This document shows, one piece after another, positions 1 through 13,086 of a stretch of DNA of 64,000 nucleotides. This DNA comes from Phycomyces blakesleeanus NRRL 1555(-) (lineage: Eukaryota; Mucoromycota; Mucoromycetes; Mucorales; Phycomycetaceae). The DNA lies in contig NW_017265135.1 of assembly GCF_001638985.1 (NCBI RefSeq), positions 1,107,223 through 1,171,222 of the forward strand, written 5' to 3'. Within the stretch, counting starts at the first letter, position 1. Each line of letters opens with the position of its first letter. The position numbers were made by a program, and so were the translations under genes. The notes under the pieces were generated by a model. That model was not told the origin of the DNA. It made no database searches and saw only the letters and a program-made list of their open reading frames with translations.

Positions 1-15
1 CTTTCCTCCCTCATC

Positions 16-2790
16 ATGGTAAAGCGCGCAGCCAAGAGAAAAAAGACTTCTCCTACGGATTCTACAACCACAAATAAAAATAGTGATAGTGATTTTGAAG
101 ACCAACCACCTACAAAACGAATCACTAGATCGCAGTTAAAGCAGGTTTCTTCCGATTCTTCTCCTCAACTCTCTAATCCAATCAAGAGCTCCAAAACAAA
201 AGCTACTCCCAAAGGCGAAGATATAGATCAACCAAAGCCAGTGACTAAAAAGCAGAAAAATACTGCAATTATTGAACCAGAAGAACCCAAGGAGTCTTCT
301 TTGTCTGCCAGTGAAACTTTCGAAGATTTACCTTCTCAGCTATCAGACAGAGAATGTGATGAAAGTGATAGTGATAGTGAAGGGGAGGGTATTGACTGGG
401 AAAATGTAGAACTCCCGGACGGTTATTTGCAGGAAAGGCTTTCTCAAGGACGTGTCTACAATGATGTTGAAGTTGTATTTGAAGCTCCGCATCCTATGCA
501 TAGGTAAGCATACAAAAAAAAGACTTTGAAATTGGAAACAAATATAATGTAATATTTTTGTATTGTAGAAAGAATGCGTGGGAGCTAGCTTATGAGCGTA
601 TGTTACGGGAGTGGATTCACAATAGTCATGTTCTCACGTTGATTGCGCACTATACGATACGTAACAGATGGTGTGCGTCTCCAGAAGTACAGGTAAAATA
701 TGTAAATATAATATCAGAGTGTATATATTGATATATCTTTATTATACACATCAAAGTCTGTTTGTCTATCAATTGTACCAAACGATGTACAGAAGCAGTG
801 CTATCAAATGACTAGTTCAAACAATGATTTTGAAAATGGTGTAAAGAGTTTATATCAATGGTGGAACAAGTACTTTAAGTTATCAGGCGATGGATTAGTT
901 ACTCGTTCTTACGAGGAGATTTCTTTTCTAGAAAATATTGATATTTTGAATCCTAAAAAAGTAGGTAAACAATCTATTGTTATGAAAAAAACAAATGACG
1001 TCTCATTGCTATGTGAAGGACGCAAAGTCTATAGAAGAGATTTTGAAAGGACGAGGCATTGACGATGGAGAAACAATCAAAAACTGCGAGGACTTTGTTA
1101 ATCATCTTTTAACTAAGACGGGAACACGCGATACATCTGCCGAATTATTTGTGGCGGTATTGAGAGCGCTTGGGTATGATGCACGTCTTGTATGCTCTCT
1201 TCAACCAGTTCCATATCGCATGCCGGCAAGACGCCCAGATATAAAAAAGATGTCATCAACAGAAAAAGCAAATCAAAAAGAAGACGAATTGGAGGCTACA
1301 AAGGAGTCATCTCAAAATAATATAAAATTCCCATATCGGATGTCCCGCCCTAAAACAACTAGCAGCCAGTATCACAACAATAAGCTTCACAAGGCAAAAC
1401 ATCCGACAGTTTGGGCTGAAGTGTACAACCCTCATAGAGCTCAATGGGTTTCCATAGATCCTATTAGAGGATTCTATGACAACCCAAGAGCCATGGAACC
1501 GCTTTTAAATGACAAGAAGAACGTAATGTCGTATGTACTTGCATTTTATGCCGATGGAGACGGCTGTGTAGATGTCACGCGGCGTTACTCTTCAAGAATT
1601 ACAAAGGCTTACAAGCTACGAGAACGCGAATTGACAAAACGTGAAAAGCAGGGTGGGTTTATACCATGGTCTTCTATTTTACTGCGCTGTATAAAGCGAC
1701 ATCGGTATGGCGAGCGTGAGATTCGCGAAGAGAAGGAGCTTGAGGAAATACAGGAAAAGGATCCTATGCCGACATCTATCCAAGGATTCCATAACCACCC
1801 ACACTATGCACTTGAACGTCACTTGAAGAAAATGGAGATACTTTATCCGAAAGAGCCAGTTATTGGCTATATTAAGGGAGAGCCCATATATCCTCGGGAT
1901 TGCGTAAAAGAGATTCATACACCCGAGACCTGGATGAAGCTCGGTCGAATCATCAAGAAAGGTGAACACCCTGTTAAACGCATCAATGCACGCGCAGCCA
2001 CTATAGAAAAGAGACGTGCCATTGAGCACGCCAAACAGGATGGAAACGAGGTTCTAGCGGATTGTTATGGAGAATGGCAAACAATTCCCTATGTACCACA
2101 GCCTGTGATTGATGCAAGTGAAAAGTACATGTGCTGTCTTAAGATATGTGTGTGTAATTTCTATGCTTTTAAATATTTAGGGTCATGTACCAAGAAATAG
2201 CTATGGTAACATTGATCTGTTTACGCCGGAAATGCTACCAGAGGGAGCTTCTCATATTCCAAGCAAGTATTTAGATTCACGCTTCTAGTATTAATCTCTA
2301 ACGTCAGCAATTGATATCGAACTTTTTTTTAGTACAGGGTATTGGGAAGATAGCCAAAAAACTTGGCATCGATTATGCCGATGCAGTTGTGAGAAGATTA
2401 ATTATATTTTCCTTTCAACAGACATCGATTTTTGATACTAGTATTAAATATTATTATTCTTTATTCTTTATTATCTTAGATTGATTTTGAATTCGCTAAA
2501 GGACGTTCTATTCCTGTCATCAAAGGGATTGTTGTTCCAGAAGAGAGCGAAGAGTTCCTATTGGAGGTAAGGCCTTTCGGGATACTTTTGTTTATGGTTA
2601 TGCATTAGTAAGCGCTGACTTTATTTTTTATTGTATTTTTAAGGCATGGCAAGAGCATCATTACAACGAGGCTACAAAGGAGCTCGAAAAGAGACGAAAG
2701 GAAGTATATGGAAATTGGCGCAAGCTAATCAAGAGCGTTCTTATCCAAGCAAGACTTGAAGAAGATTATGGGGAGAAACATTCACCTTGA
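16..2790 (+). CDS. rad4: DNA repair protein Rad4/XPC (nucleotide excision repair damage sensor)
   Basis: Eight exons: 16-503, 569-692, 757-960, 1019-2113, 2181-2262, 2333-2388, 2480-2566, 2644-2790, giving 760 aa. The start is the ATG at 16, in the context tcatcATGG. The N-terminus is Lys/Ser/Asp-rich and probably disordered. It is followed by the transglutaminase-like fold (SAELFVAVLRALGYDARLV; HPTVWAEVYNPHRAQWVSIDP) and the three beta-hairpin domains (YVPQPVID-GHVPRNSYGNIDLF; GIGKIAKKLGIDYADAV; FAKGRSIPVIKGIVVPEE). This order is the Rad4/XPC architecture. The family binds helix-distorting lesions with Rad23 and recruits TFIIH in the nucleus. The intron at 961-1018 (58 bp) is inferred from a frame change and GT-AG ends. 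Two consecutive introns, 2114-2180 and 2263-2332, fit only with GC donors. Upstream sequence is only 15 bp, so an additional 5' exon cannot be excluded. Confidence 0.93.
2114..2180 (+). other. GC-AG intron in rad4 (first of two)
   Basis: Coding sequence before the intron ends in ...PQPVID and resumes with GHVPRNSYGN, both conserved in Rad4. The only donor that keeps this frame is GCAAGT at 2114. The GT dinucleotides nearby (2118, 2125, 2131) give the wrong phase. The acceptor is TTTAG at 2176-2180. Length is 67 bp. Confidence 0.75.
2263..2332 (+). other. GC-AG intron in rad4 (second of two)
   Basis: The frame goes from ASHIP to QGIGKIAKK only if the exon ends at 2262 and the intron starts with GCAAGT. 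The overlapping GT at 2267 is out of phase with every usable acceptor. The acceptor is TTTTAG, ending at 2332. Length is 70 bp. Confidence 0.7.
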
Positions 2791-2978
2791 TCGTGCGTAT
2801 TCTATATACATTCTTAATTTTGATACAAATATTACTACTTTTGCTTTCTTTTTATGATAAAGAAGTTTTTGAGAAGAAGAAGAAAGGAAAGAGAGATAAA
2901 TATTTATTGATATTTATATTGTATACGCAATGAATGATAGAATGAGAGTGTCTTTAAGTTGAAAAATCAAATGATTAT

Positions 2979-5285
2979 TTAAACCTTGTTCATCTGTGCA
3001 TTGTAAAGAAGATCGATGAAGCCTGCGGCAACATCATCGATAATAGATTTATCGGGTATGCTGGCAGCAGTACCGTAAATAGCTGCGGTGCTACCATTTC
3101 CACTTGAGGGGTCAGCTGCGAGGGCAGCAACTACCTCTTTTAGATCTGATACAAACAGCTCAGCACTTTGAGCCCATGGTAAAGTAACCGAGATGTGAAG
3201 GGCAGCAGGGTTTTGGAGAGCATTCAGATGCCATCCACGCTCAGAAAGCTTGTCTCCTACATCATAAATGTTCATTGGCTCATTTGCACCAAAAGCGATA
3301 ACGGGTCCAATTGGCTCTCCTTTGACATGGAGTTGTGAAATTGAACGAACACTAGATTTAGCAAGAAATAAATAAATTTGTATTTGGACATGTCAGGATT
3401 ACAGTGAATATATTACCCTTTCTCGATGGTCTGACGAGCACCGACAATCTTCCTGCACGACTCTAGATAACCGTCTTTACCAACTCTCATCAAAGCAGCC
3501 CAGCAACCGGCAATCAAGGCACCAGGTCTAAACCATCCACAAAAGTTTAACATGTGTTTTAACAATAAGCGTATTAATATCATCAACGCACCTTGATCCG
3601 GCCACACCGGGAGATGCGTAAATACCACCAGTCCAATCGGCACACAAGAAGTATTGATATTTTCTGATGGTTTTGTTACGGTACATAATAATAGAGGAGC
3701 CCTTTGGTGCAAATCCGTACTATGATACACATGCAGACAGAAAGGAAATAATAAAAATAACATTAGTTTGGACCCTGAAAGGAAACAAGGTGAATAGTAT
3801 CGTTCTATTTAAGCCATAAGCAGTACCTTGTGTGTATCACACGAGATAGAAGTTACACCCGGTACACGGAAATCAAAAGATGTTGTTGGGAATCCTGCCT
3901 TATCGAGGAAAGGCATAATGAAACTTCCAAGACAACAGTCGACATGTAGACCAATGCTGTGTCTCAAAGCCAGTTTTCCGAGAGCTTCTATATCATCAGC
4001 AATACCATGAGGGAAGTTTACGGCCGAACCAGCAAGCTATATTGACAGGGTAAATGTTAAAGTGGATACACATAAACGTGGGTAATTCTGTGCCTAACCA
4101 TGATTGTGTTTCGGTTAATAGCATTAGCTACACGTTTAAGGTCGACTTTGCAAGTAACAGGGTCAATTGGAATAAGGACAAGTTTGATATTGAAATAGCC
4201 AGCAGCCTTCATAAATGCCGCATGAATAGTCTCGGGAACAATCCTAATCCACAAGAACAAGAATTGTCAGCCTATTGGTTTTCTTCTTCCCCATTTTCTT
4301 TTTACACCATCTACTTTGTCTTCCACTCTCTTTATATATGGGTGTGTATGTATGCATCAGCTCGTATTATGCCTTTTACTTACATTTCCGGGTAATTGAT
4401 TCCTTTTGTATCCTTGTACATATCACGATATGCCTTGCATGCCATAATGATACTCTCTGAGCCTCCACTTGTCATGACTCCACAGCCAGTTTCAGGAGCA
4501 TTGTACATATTTAACACCATAGAAACCGACTCAGCTTCCATACGTCTCACACCGGGGAACACTTCTGGGTGAAGAGGGTTGGCGACAGCAAACATGTGGT
4601 ATGCTCGGGCTAAAAGATCTGTAAGTTGTTGGCCACCATGATAAATGGTACCCGACACCTTTCCATTCTCCCAATCCGCTGATTTCATCTTTTTAAATCT
4701 ACCAAAAAAAAACAATATTAATATTATTATTATTATCATTATTTATGTGGAGAATTCATGCATGAAGCACAATGTATATCGTCCTCCCTAATGGTTGTAC
4801 CCTAACTAAGGGTAAAAAGAGAAGAAGAAAAACTTACTGTTCTAGGTTTGCAAGAACATATTCTTCGGATAAACCATGTTCTGGGAGTACTAATGTTTCG
4901 GTGGTATTGCCTTCTCTCTTGACCATGGATTCTTCCATGCCCTGGAGGGTCTTGCCTAGTTCGGCCTCGATTTTTGCTTGGACGGATGGGAGACGACGAA
5001 GTTGCTTGAATACGAGCTGTGATATTTATATATGGTCAGTAGCTTATTACATTATAAAAAGAAAATAAATCACAAGCTTACTTTGATAAAATATGCCTTG
5101 AAATCCTTTATAGCTCTTATGGGGCCAAGAACCAAGACTTTTGTATAAAACTTGGACCAGTAGTGAATAAGAACTAGGACGAATATGGCATTCTTTATTG
5201 TCTTTAGTCTTGGCGCATCGAGTATTTCTGTGGTCTGTCTGAGAATGACACCCAGAAATGCTGAAGGATTTTGGATGCTTGGCAT
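2979..5285 (-). CDS. dpl1: Sphingosine-1-phosphate lyase (PLP-dependent, ER membrane)
   Basis: Eight exons on the minus strand: 5082-5285, about 4838-5016, 4384-4698, 4099-4243, 3827-4036, 3592-3719, 3417-3527, 2979-3351, about 554 aa. The start is the ATG at 5285 ([10 protein letters not shown]). The N-terminus has one hydrophobic segment ([12 protein letters not shown]), as expected for an ER-anchored enzyme. Family hallmarks are the cofactor region SGTIYHGG...[27 protein letters not shown], and the PLP-lysine motif [17 protein letters not shown], followed by [17 protein letters not shown]. The enzyme cleaves sphingosine/phytosphingosine 1-phosphate to a fatty aldehyde and phosphoethanolamine, the exit step of sphingolipid breakdown. 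The 3' end faces rad4, with 188 bp between the stops. Length matches eukaryotic Dpl1. Confidence 0.94.
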
Positions 5286-7604
5286 GATGGTAATGATCAG
5301 GATAAACAAGCGAGACTTATATCGTCACACTTTTTTATTATAAAGCAACAAGTGTTTTTTTGGTGAAGATATGAAATCCCGATAGTAGAATTCCACGGCC
5401 CTTATTTTATTAGGCGTTCACCCAGTTGGGGTCAACCGATTTTTTTTGTGGTCGACCGGTTTTCATTTCCATTTATAGACAGCATTTTCATTTTAAAATG
5501 GCAGCACAGTAATGAAGTACTCACCGAGTGATTTCTCGAACGACAAAAATTACTTAAGCGACAAAGTTGCTCGATAAACCAATCTGGAAAAAGTACAAAT
5601 ACCATATATGGTCATCCGAGATAATTTGACCCTTCTATCCACCAGGGACATTTTTCTGTGGATTTTAAAGAGTATAAATATATACTTCATTTAAGCTCAG
5701 ACGGTTTCCAAATTAGTCGATCGGGTAATTTTTGCTGCTCGAACAATACTCTGTTAGCCACTTTAAAGTGAATAAAAATGAAGATGTTTTTTGGTCAATG
5801 ACCTACCAAATCTATCACACATGTGCTTCTCTTAATGTGTGGCTTTTTGCATATCACAAATGAGATCATATTACCTTCCTGTAAGAAATGAGAAAGGAAT
5901 GACACATGGTAGGTAGGCTATGTTGTGTAAATCTCCAACTCGATAACAAGAAAATGGATAAGGGGTGAAAAGTCAATCGGTCTAGATAGATCGAAGATAC
6001 TAAACAAAGATGAAGCAAAGGCCAGAATTTTAAGCTGTAGTATTGGGTTATAGTTTTTTTTTTCAAAAAAAAAAGAATCGAAATTTTGATCTTTCAAACT
6101 GATGGTAAAAAATAAAAGAGTTAAAGCGATTCTGATTGGCTAGTCTTCCAATATTGCCAATCTTATCGAGAAGAAGTATGCTCGATAGAAAAGATGGTAT
6201 TATGAGCACTTGATTTGTTTTATGCATTTGGACCAAATTTGTTTTTTTTTTTAGAAAAAACGGTGCGAACAGATAACAATAAATCCGGTCGGTTAAGCTC
6301 ATATTGACCTTTGTTTCATCTTTGGTTAATTTTTCGATCTGTCCACACCAAGTGTAGTCAAATTTCTTACCCGAGAAATTGTTGACATGTATTCCCTTGG
6401 TAGAAACGGAATTATAATCAGCTTGCATTGATCCCGCGCCGAAACCCTTCCTCTCGGTTGCTCAACAAATAAGCACTCGCTCTGTATGGACATCCTTCGT
6501 CTAGCAACACCAGCCAAAGACATCATTGATCGTTACATCCAAGACATCTGTTTTGCCTTCCAAGTCTCCGGTATCGTTTTTCATGGTATATGGGTAACAT
6601 CGAATTTTGTATATAATGGTGAAAGTAATAATGCTTGTCTTCCGTAATTCCTTGGATAACTTTATGTATCGACAACCAAGAAGAATCCATACACATAGGA
6701 GCGGGTTCTTCTCTTCGTTTTGAGACAACAGTACGATTCGGTCCAAACCGTCCATACTCCACCTTCCTCGTCTCGCATGGTCATCTATACTCTATAGCAG
6801 ATAATTGACAAGTCCCACAACAAGAATTCTAGCACAATATCACATTATTAACATGATTATTAGCCCCTTCTCATCCATTATATTCTTAATTTTGGGAAAT
6901 AAGATCACTAACCCATTCATTACAATGACAGTTACTGACATTTTCTCTTCCATACAAAGTCTGTATTATGATAAATGGCTTTCGCTAGATGCTTATCTGC
7001 AAAATGTGTTCATGTAACGGCTGTCTGCTATACATTTTGTGTGGTAGGATGGTATATGATGCGCACACAATGTGAAAAGATAAGCAAAGCGAAGAACATG
7101 CTTTATATGTTTCCATATACATTGCTTGCTATTCTCCCACGGATTTCTTTTTTCGGTCACCAATTGATTATCTTTATTTTCATATTTGATCAGCTATATT
7201 ATTTTATTGTGTGGCTTCTCGCAAATTACACCCTTCCGTCACGGGATATCTTGTGGCCCAATATTCCTACAAGCAGTGTTGAAATACGTATGGTTTTCCC
7301 GGAGCAGTATAGAGAGAATTGCTGCAATAAACAGAACAAACTGAACACTTATTTAATCATAAACATGGGCAATAAAGAAGTAGATAATATCAAGTAATGC
7401 TGCAAATACACCCACGCTGGTTTCTTGCGTTATATACACAGCAATATTGTGATGCTTTCATTTTATAGTTTTTTTTTGTTGATTTGATTTTATTGTATTA
7501 TAGTATATGTATATATGTGTATATACACATATATGAGTTAAATTTTACCTTTTTCCCTCTTTGCTTTATACTTCGGTTTAATTTTAAAGACTTGGCAAGT
7601 CTCG
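5286..7604. other. 2.3 kb without a convincing gene
   Basis: A/T-rich stretch upstream of both dpl1 and trs65. At 5430-5475 there is an imperfect direct repeat (GGTCAACCGATTTT and GGTCGACCGGTTTT). At 6063-6762 on the minus strand several overlapping open frames look protein-like in patches (for example IHVNNFSGKKFDYTWCGQ) but are broken by stops and frame changes. They could be relics of a mobile element; I could not assign a family. At 6805-7400 (+) there are hydrophobic frames without recognisable domains. Confidence 0.5.
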
Positions 7605-10245
7605 ATGGAATCCAACTTCTCATCCGAGCTTTTCTTCAATGAAGCTGACTTTCGAGTACTGATACCAAACCTACACAGTCCTGGTCCTTCACCTTCTTTT
7701 GAAACTATCGCAAAAGCCAAACAACGCGCATTTGCATTCTATGGTATTCACGTTGTGCCAACCACCATGTCCAACTCTCTAAACACACATCTACCCTCAA
7801 GATGAGCCCTTGACTGTGTACCTACTCGCCAGAATTCCCCATCAAGTTACAGGCACAGGAGATGAGGTGACTGAAGCAGTTCGTAGCTTTTATAGTCAGT
7901 TGGATGTCCACGTTGAAGCATCTATTGTTGACAGTCATTCAGCCAATGCAAGTCAACGGAATACCCAATCCAAGTATGCCTCTAGCTTACCGTCAACTCC
8001 ATCTTCTGTACCAACTTCTCCGAGAATGACTGTGACACACAAGCATGAAGGCCCCAGGAATGCAGCTTCTCCCCATCTCCCAAATGAGCCTTTACCCTTC
8101 TTTACCCACACTTACAATAGTCAAAGTAAGGATTTGGAAATGACTATGGCTGAATATGAACAGGGGCATTGTTGTATATATCCTTTAAGCATTCCGATCG
8201 GTAAGTTGACACAACAGTAACTACACATCCAAACCTAGAATCGATATATATATGTATATATATGTGTGTGTGTGCGTATATACAAGCACATGCAGGAAAA
8301 ATAAAAGGAAAGATTGATTATGATTCCACATAGTATATGTCAAGAACAGAGGTGTAAGTCCTCAGCTGCTAATCAACTTTAACGTCACATATCGCCCAAT
8401 GGCTATTACAAGACAATCGGCAAGTGATGGAGCTGAAGATGTCTCTGAGTATGACATTGATATGTTTGAGACAGTTGATCTCCTCAGTGGACTATCAGAT
8501 GGTAAATAAAAACTACTATGTAGATAATTTTTTTAGCCAATATACATGTAGAGTTTCTTATTGTGAATGTGTGTGTGTGTATGTGTTGTGTGTATTTATA
8601 TATTTATATGGGTTGTGTCGTAGGTCCTACATTCTCTTCAAGTGGAGAAAAGCCTTTGCAAAGATTTGTGATGGAAACATCACAAAGCCGTCAAACAAAC
8701 GGAAGCTTCTTACCAACAAGTCATTCAAATGCACATCTGTTGACTTTGAGACGGCACGTACGGGAAACAATACCAGTACGTTCTGGACTGATGGTTAAGA
8801 TGAAGACTACGAATGCATCCGTGACAGACAAGACTGTAATGATGTCCGTTGAACTGGAGAATCCATCGGATACTGGATCTGTATTTATGGTGGATAAGAT
8901 TGAAGTTCAGGTCTCTCACTCTGTAGTGTCAATGGCATTCGCCGAAGAGGTACAAAGAAAAACAAACAAGAAAATTGGCTATGCTTGGATGGTTGGCTTG
9001 GGATATACAATAAAACATTGTCTTTGTGTGGTAGAATGCTTACATACTGCGTGTTCTATAGATTACTTTCCCTGTAACGCTCAATACACTAGATCAGATG
9101 GTGTTTTTGTACAATGTCACTCTTCTGGAAGATGGATCGGTTAAGCCTCCTGTCCAACCGACTCGCATGTTTCCTTCGCGTCGTATCAACACCATGCCTG
9201 TCATACCTCCTCCCTCTCACTACCAAGACGAGCGACTACAGCCTCAGCGGGTATCCATCCAGGTGTATGGAGCACCTGTTATTGATGGAGTTGTGGCAGC
9301 ATCAATGCAATCCAAATGGAATACAATGCTGGATGTGACTGGGATGCGTCAGAAGCGGGAGGATCCCAATCCGCCCGATCCACGTTTCTCGTCGCTTCTT
9401 GCGTCAAATCATCCTGTACGTACCCAGAGCTCATTACCTAGTAGTGTTTCTGTGTCTCCTGGAGCTCGATCAGTTGGCAGTCCATTGCACCAGACGGTTG
9501 TTGACAACAAGAAGCGTATTGTGCTAAACTCTGGGTCAGTCAGTCAGTTTGTTACACCCGGACGTGATCACCGCTCTAACAGCTCTGGACCACTTGGCAA
9601 CGGTGGAGCCAGAAGAGCACCAGAAGTTGAGATTGCAGATGGAATTGTTGTATCATTCACTGTTCCTAGCTTTATTCAGGTCGGCAAAATTTTCCCTCTT
9701 CACATTTTTATTGTGAACCGCTCCAAACACACGCGTCGCTTTTCTGTGATGATACCCAGTCGTAAGAGACATTTACCCGAGGGATTCAGTAATGCAACAA
9801 AGACAGCACTCCCACTTCTTCCGGCCGAACAGAGGCCAATTGAGCCATTTATAGAAGAAGGAGGTAAATGGATAGATAGATATTGTGATATTATGATCGT
9901 CAACTTATTTATTTACACATTTGAAAACTTGCTTAGAATTCCTTCGACAATACTTTGAAAATGAAACTCATGAAGCAGATGTTATTTGTTTGGAAAACAA
10001 TGTTCGATTAAGGTAACAAGATAAAGAAATAAAAAGTTTTTTTTTATGAATAACAAAAAAAATTGTGTTTATTGTGTTTGTGTAGTCCTCTTGGGCCTTC
10101 TACATCTCAGACAGTCGATGTTCGCTTCATAGCTGTAAAAGAAAAGCTACACACAATTGATTTGATTCAATTAGTCGACCAGGATACCGGATTTGTTACC
10201 AATCTCAGACACGTCTTGGAGTTATTCGTAGATCCTCAAGAATAG
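7605..10245 (+). CDS. trs65: TRAPPII complex subunit Trs65-like
   Basis: Seven exons: 7605-7743, 7802-8200, 8334-8501, 8624-8949, 9062-9863, 9937-10012, 10086-10245, giving 689 aa. The short N-terminal block (ELFFNEADFRVLIP...AFAFYDEPLTVYLLARIPHQ) is followed by Ser/Pro-rich linkers. The middle and C-terminus look like Ig-like beta sandwiches (MVKMKTTNASVTDKTVMMSV; VSFTVPSFIQVGKIFPLHIF; GPSTSQTVDVRFIAVKEKLH). This pattern and the C-terminal block LIQLVDQDTGF resemble Trs65, the fungal TRAPPII subunit that helps activate Rab11/Ypt31 at the trans-Golgi. The 58 bp intron 7744-7801 is inferred from a frame change. Other trafficking proteins with similar Ig-like repeats (TRAPPC13 type) are the main alternative. 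Confidence 0.72.
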
Positions 10246-11538
10246 CAATAATAGTAACAATAAAAAAAATTATCTCGTCTTTGACACGGGTCCATGACCT
10301 TTCTTTTTCTTTCTTTCTTTTAAAAGAATAAAAAAGAAACTTTTACATTGTAAATGACAGTCACTTGAAATTAAATAATTTTTTTTGGAGGTTTTAATAT
10401 AAAAAGGCTTGCTAATCTGGCTCAAATTTTTATTTTCTTTATCGGTTCTTCCACTCAAGGTAATTATCTTATTCTACTTATTCTTCTTATTATTACTAGT
10501 CAAATAGATACCTATACCTATATATAAATATATATATATATTTTATATGATGAATGCTTGTCGCCCCAGGCGTAACAATCATGTCGAGAATACATACAGC
10601 TACCCTTTACTCTGAAAATATTATATATATATATAACTATTTTGCATTTATTGAATAATATACGTTAAAATCATATACTTACATGCTTTTATCTATATAT
10701 TAGATTTCGAAAATAAAGAGATTCGTAACACTATCCCTTTTGGCCTAAATCTTGAGTGGGATACCTGTATATATCATGTATATAATTTGTATATATGTAT
10801 ATTTATGAAAAACATTTTTTTGAAGAATAAAAAATATTTATAAAAAATATATAAGAAAAAGGTGAGAATCATTTTCCACTTTGTTATTAAAAAAATTACA
10901 AACTTGTGTGTTTTGTTGAAGAGGTTCTTTATGATGATCTTAATATTTCATGCTAACCCGGAGCTCAAATATGACCGACAAGTGATATTACTGATAAAGA
11001 ACCTTCAAACGAAACATTCATTTTTTGGAATTTGAACTTTTTTATTTGTTTGTTTTTGTGATCAATCAATTGACTTTTTGTTAATTTTTTAGGTAAGAAA
11101 TCAGAGCCTTTTACATATGTCTTCCATTGATTTAAATTAGTATCCCAAAAAAAATTAATAAAAAAAAATTTAAATTTTATTTCCGTGACTATTTTCTGTG
11201 ACTTTGAGATTCATTTATTACCTATATTGTTTTCTTGTAAATAAGAATGTGAGCATTTAATTAAAGAAGACTGTATTTGGTTGTATAAGTGCGATAAGAC
11301 TAGAAAGTCTAAATGGGAAACCCTTGTCTTTTAATTGTTTTTTGTTTCCAAGGGATAAAAACAAAAAAATTTAGCCGTTTTATATATAACAGACAATGTG
11401 AACTCAAATTGGACTGTATTCAACCCTATAGAAAAAAAAGAAAGAAAAAGAAAACTTAAATCTAAGATTAAAATAGGTTAATGTAAATATTTATCATACT
11501 TTGACAATAGCCAGTTTCTTTAATACGTTTAGCTTGAC
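10246..11538. other. 1.3 kb intergenic region, A/T-rich
   Basis: No frame with recognisable coding character. It holds TA-rich tracts (for example 10521-10550 and 10620-10637) and homopolymeric A and T runs. It presumably carries the trs65 3' UTR and the promoter of the methyltransferase gene. Confidence 0.6.
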
Positions 11539-12745
11539 ATGAATTTTACATACCCTTTGATTCTTGATGGTGGTTTCGCCACTCAGCTAGAAGAAAGCTT
11601 TCAAAAAGACTTGACAGGTAATTATAGTTTACTTTAATCAATAATAAGCCAAACATTTCCTTTTACTAGAATAATTTAAATAAATAAATAACAAAAAAAG
11701 CTGTTTGATGACTAGGTACATTGTGGTCTGCCAAATGCATTGAAGATGATCCCGATGCAATCAAAGTAATCACACAATATATTCAAACAATCATATAGTG
11801 TACTCAATTTCTATTGTGTGTATAAAATGAAACGAAATAAAAAGGCTGTTCATCTCTTGTATTATGAAGCAGGAGCCCATGTGGGTACTACGTGTAGCTA
11901 CCAAGCATCAATCCAGGGATTCTTAAACGAAGGTTATTCAAAGGAGCACGCCATCGAACTTATGCGCAAAAGTATCCGACTGGCCCGTGAAGCCCGCGAT
12001 CAATTTATAACTACTTATCCCGACACCCAACCACGATATGTTGCTTTGTCGATCGGGTGCTACGGTGCTGTACTTGCCAATGGGTCAGAATACACAGGGC
12101 AGTATGGTCCTATAACCAAAGAAGGACTTGTTGAATTCCACAACCGTCGTCTGGATGTATTCATGAAAGGTATTTCGCTTTCTTTGTGTCATATATTTAC
12201 AGTTGCATTGAACTAAAACCAAGAGGATAAAAAAATACTATAAATTGTCTTGATGTATTTTAGAGCCTGGGATTGATATGATCCTATTCGAGACTATTCC
12301 ATCAACTATCGAAGTCGAAGCTATTCGAACAATTGTCAAAAGCCGAACTGATCTCCCTCCTGTTGGTGTTAGTTTTGCCTGCAGGTCAGACGACCAGATC
12401 TCTGATGGCACTTTACTGACCACTTGTCTCGATCAACTCGATGGACTACCCAATGTGTTTGCACTCGGAATCAACTGCACCAAGCCTCGCTTCATCTCTT
12501 CTCTTTTGTCCATTGCCAATCAGCATACTTCCAAGACTGATAAGGCTATCTTGCTCTATCCTGATGCAGGCGCTGAATGGGATCCCATAGGTCGTTGCTG
12601 GCACAGCGACAAGGTAACTCCAGAAGCATTTGGAAAACAAATGGCAGAATTCACAAACCAATATGGTCCTAAAATGGTTGTGGGCGGTTGCTGTGGAACT
12701 AGTCCAGCACACATTCAATCTTACCTAAAAGCTCTCTCACAATAA
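11539..12745 (+). CDS. Homocysteine S-methyltransferase
   Basis: Four exons: 11539-11617, 11716-11765, 11845-12169, 12264-12745, giving 311 aa. It starts MNFTYPLILDGGFATQLEE, the usual beginning of this family. The core reads AVHLLYYEAGAHVGTTCSYQASIQGF, then AVLANGSEYTGQYG and DMILFETIPSTIEVEAI. Zinc ligands are visible as the Cys in GINCT and the paired Cys in VVGGCCGTSPAHI. The family (Mht1/Sam4 type) moves a methyl group from S-methylmethionine or S-adenosylmethionine to homocysteine to make methionine in the cytosol. Size is close to the yeast enzymes (about 325 aa). Confidence in family is high; the methyl donor cannot be told from sequence. Confidence 0.95.
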
Positions 12746-13086
12746 ATGCAGGCCTTGAAACCAAGTACATAAAATTGTATTCAATACTAGTACCATTAAC
12801 AATTATTACAGAAGAAAAATACAAGACTTTTGGATTAAATATATATAGTCTTTCAAATCTAGTATTGCCGTGAATTATTTTATGCTTCAGTGTATATATA
12901 TATATATTATTTCAAAAAAAAAACGATAAAGCAATGTAAACGCATTACACTGTTGAATCTCCGCAGTGTAGAACCAAAGCACCTGTTCCTATTTTGTGTT
13001 GTCCCAGAAACACACACAAAAACTCTCTCTCTCCACACACACATACACATACATACACATACAAATACACTACACAATTACACATC
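12746..13086. promoter_or_regulatory. Intergenic region / atg16 5' region with CA-repeat leader
   Basis: The 341 bp between the methyltransferase stop and the atg16 ATG contain a TA-repeat (12893-12908) and, immediately before the start codon, a CT/CA-rich pyrimidine-purine leader (13016-13080). This resembles the CT-rich leaders found before other start codons in the window, for example before the coatomer gene. Confidence 0.4.

Noticed and set aside
6805..7400. Two hydrophobic plus-strand frames that might be a small membrane protein
   Set aside because: Composition follows the A/T-rich background, no homologous motif, and no plausible splice joining.
8563..9144. A 193-residue single frame across the middle of trs65
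   Set aside because: It reads through two introns (TG-repeat before 8624; 8950-9061); the spliced model keeps conserved blocks and ends the exons at GT-AG sites.
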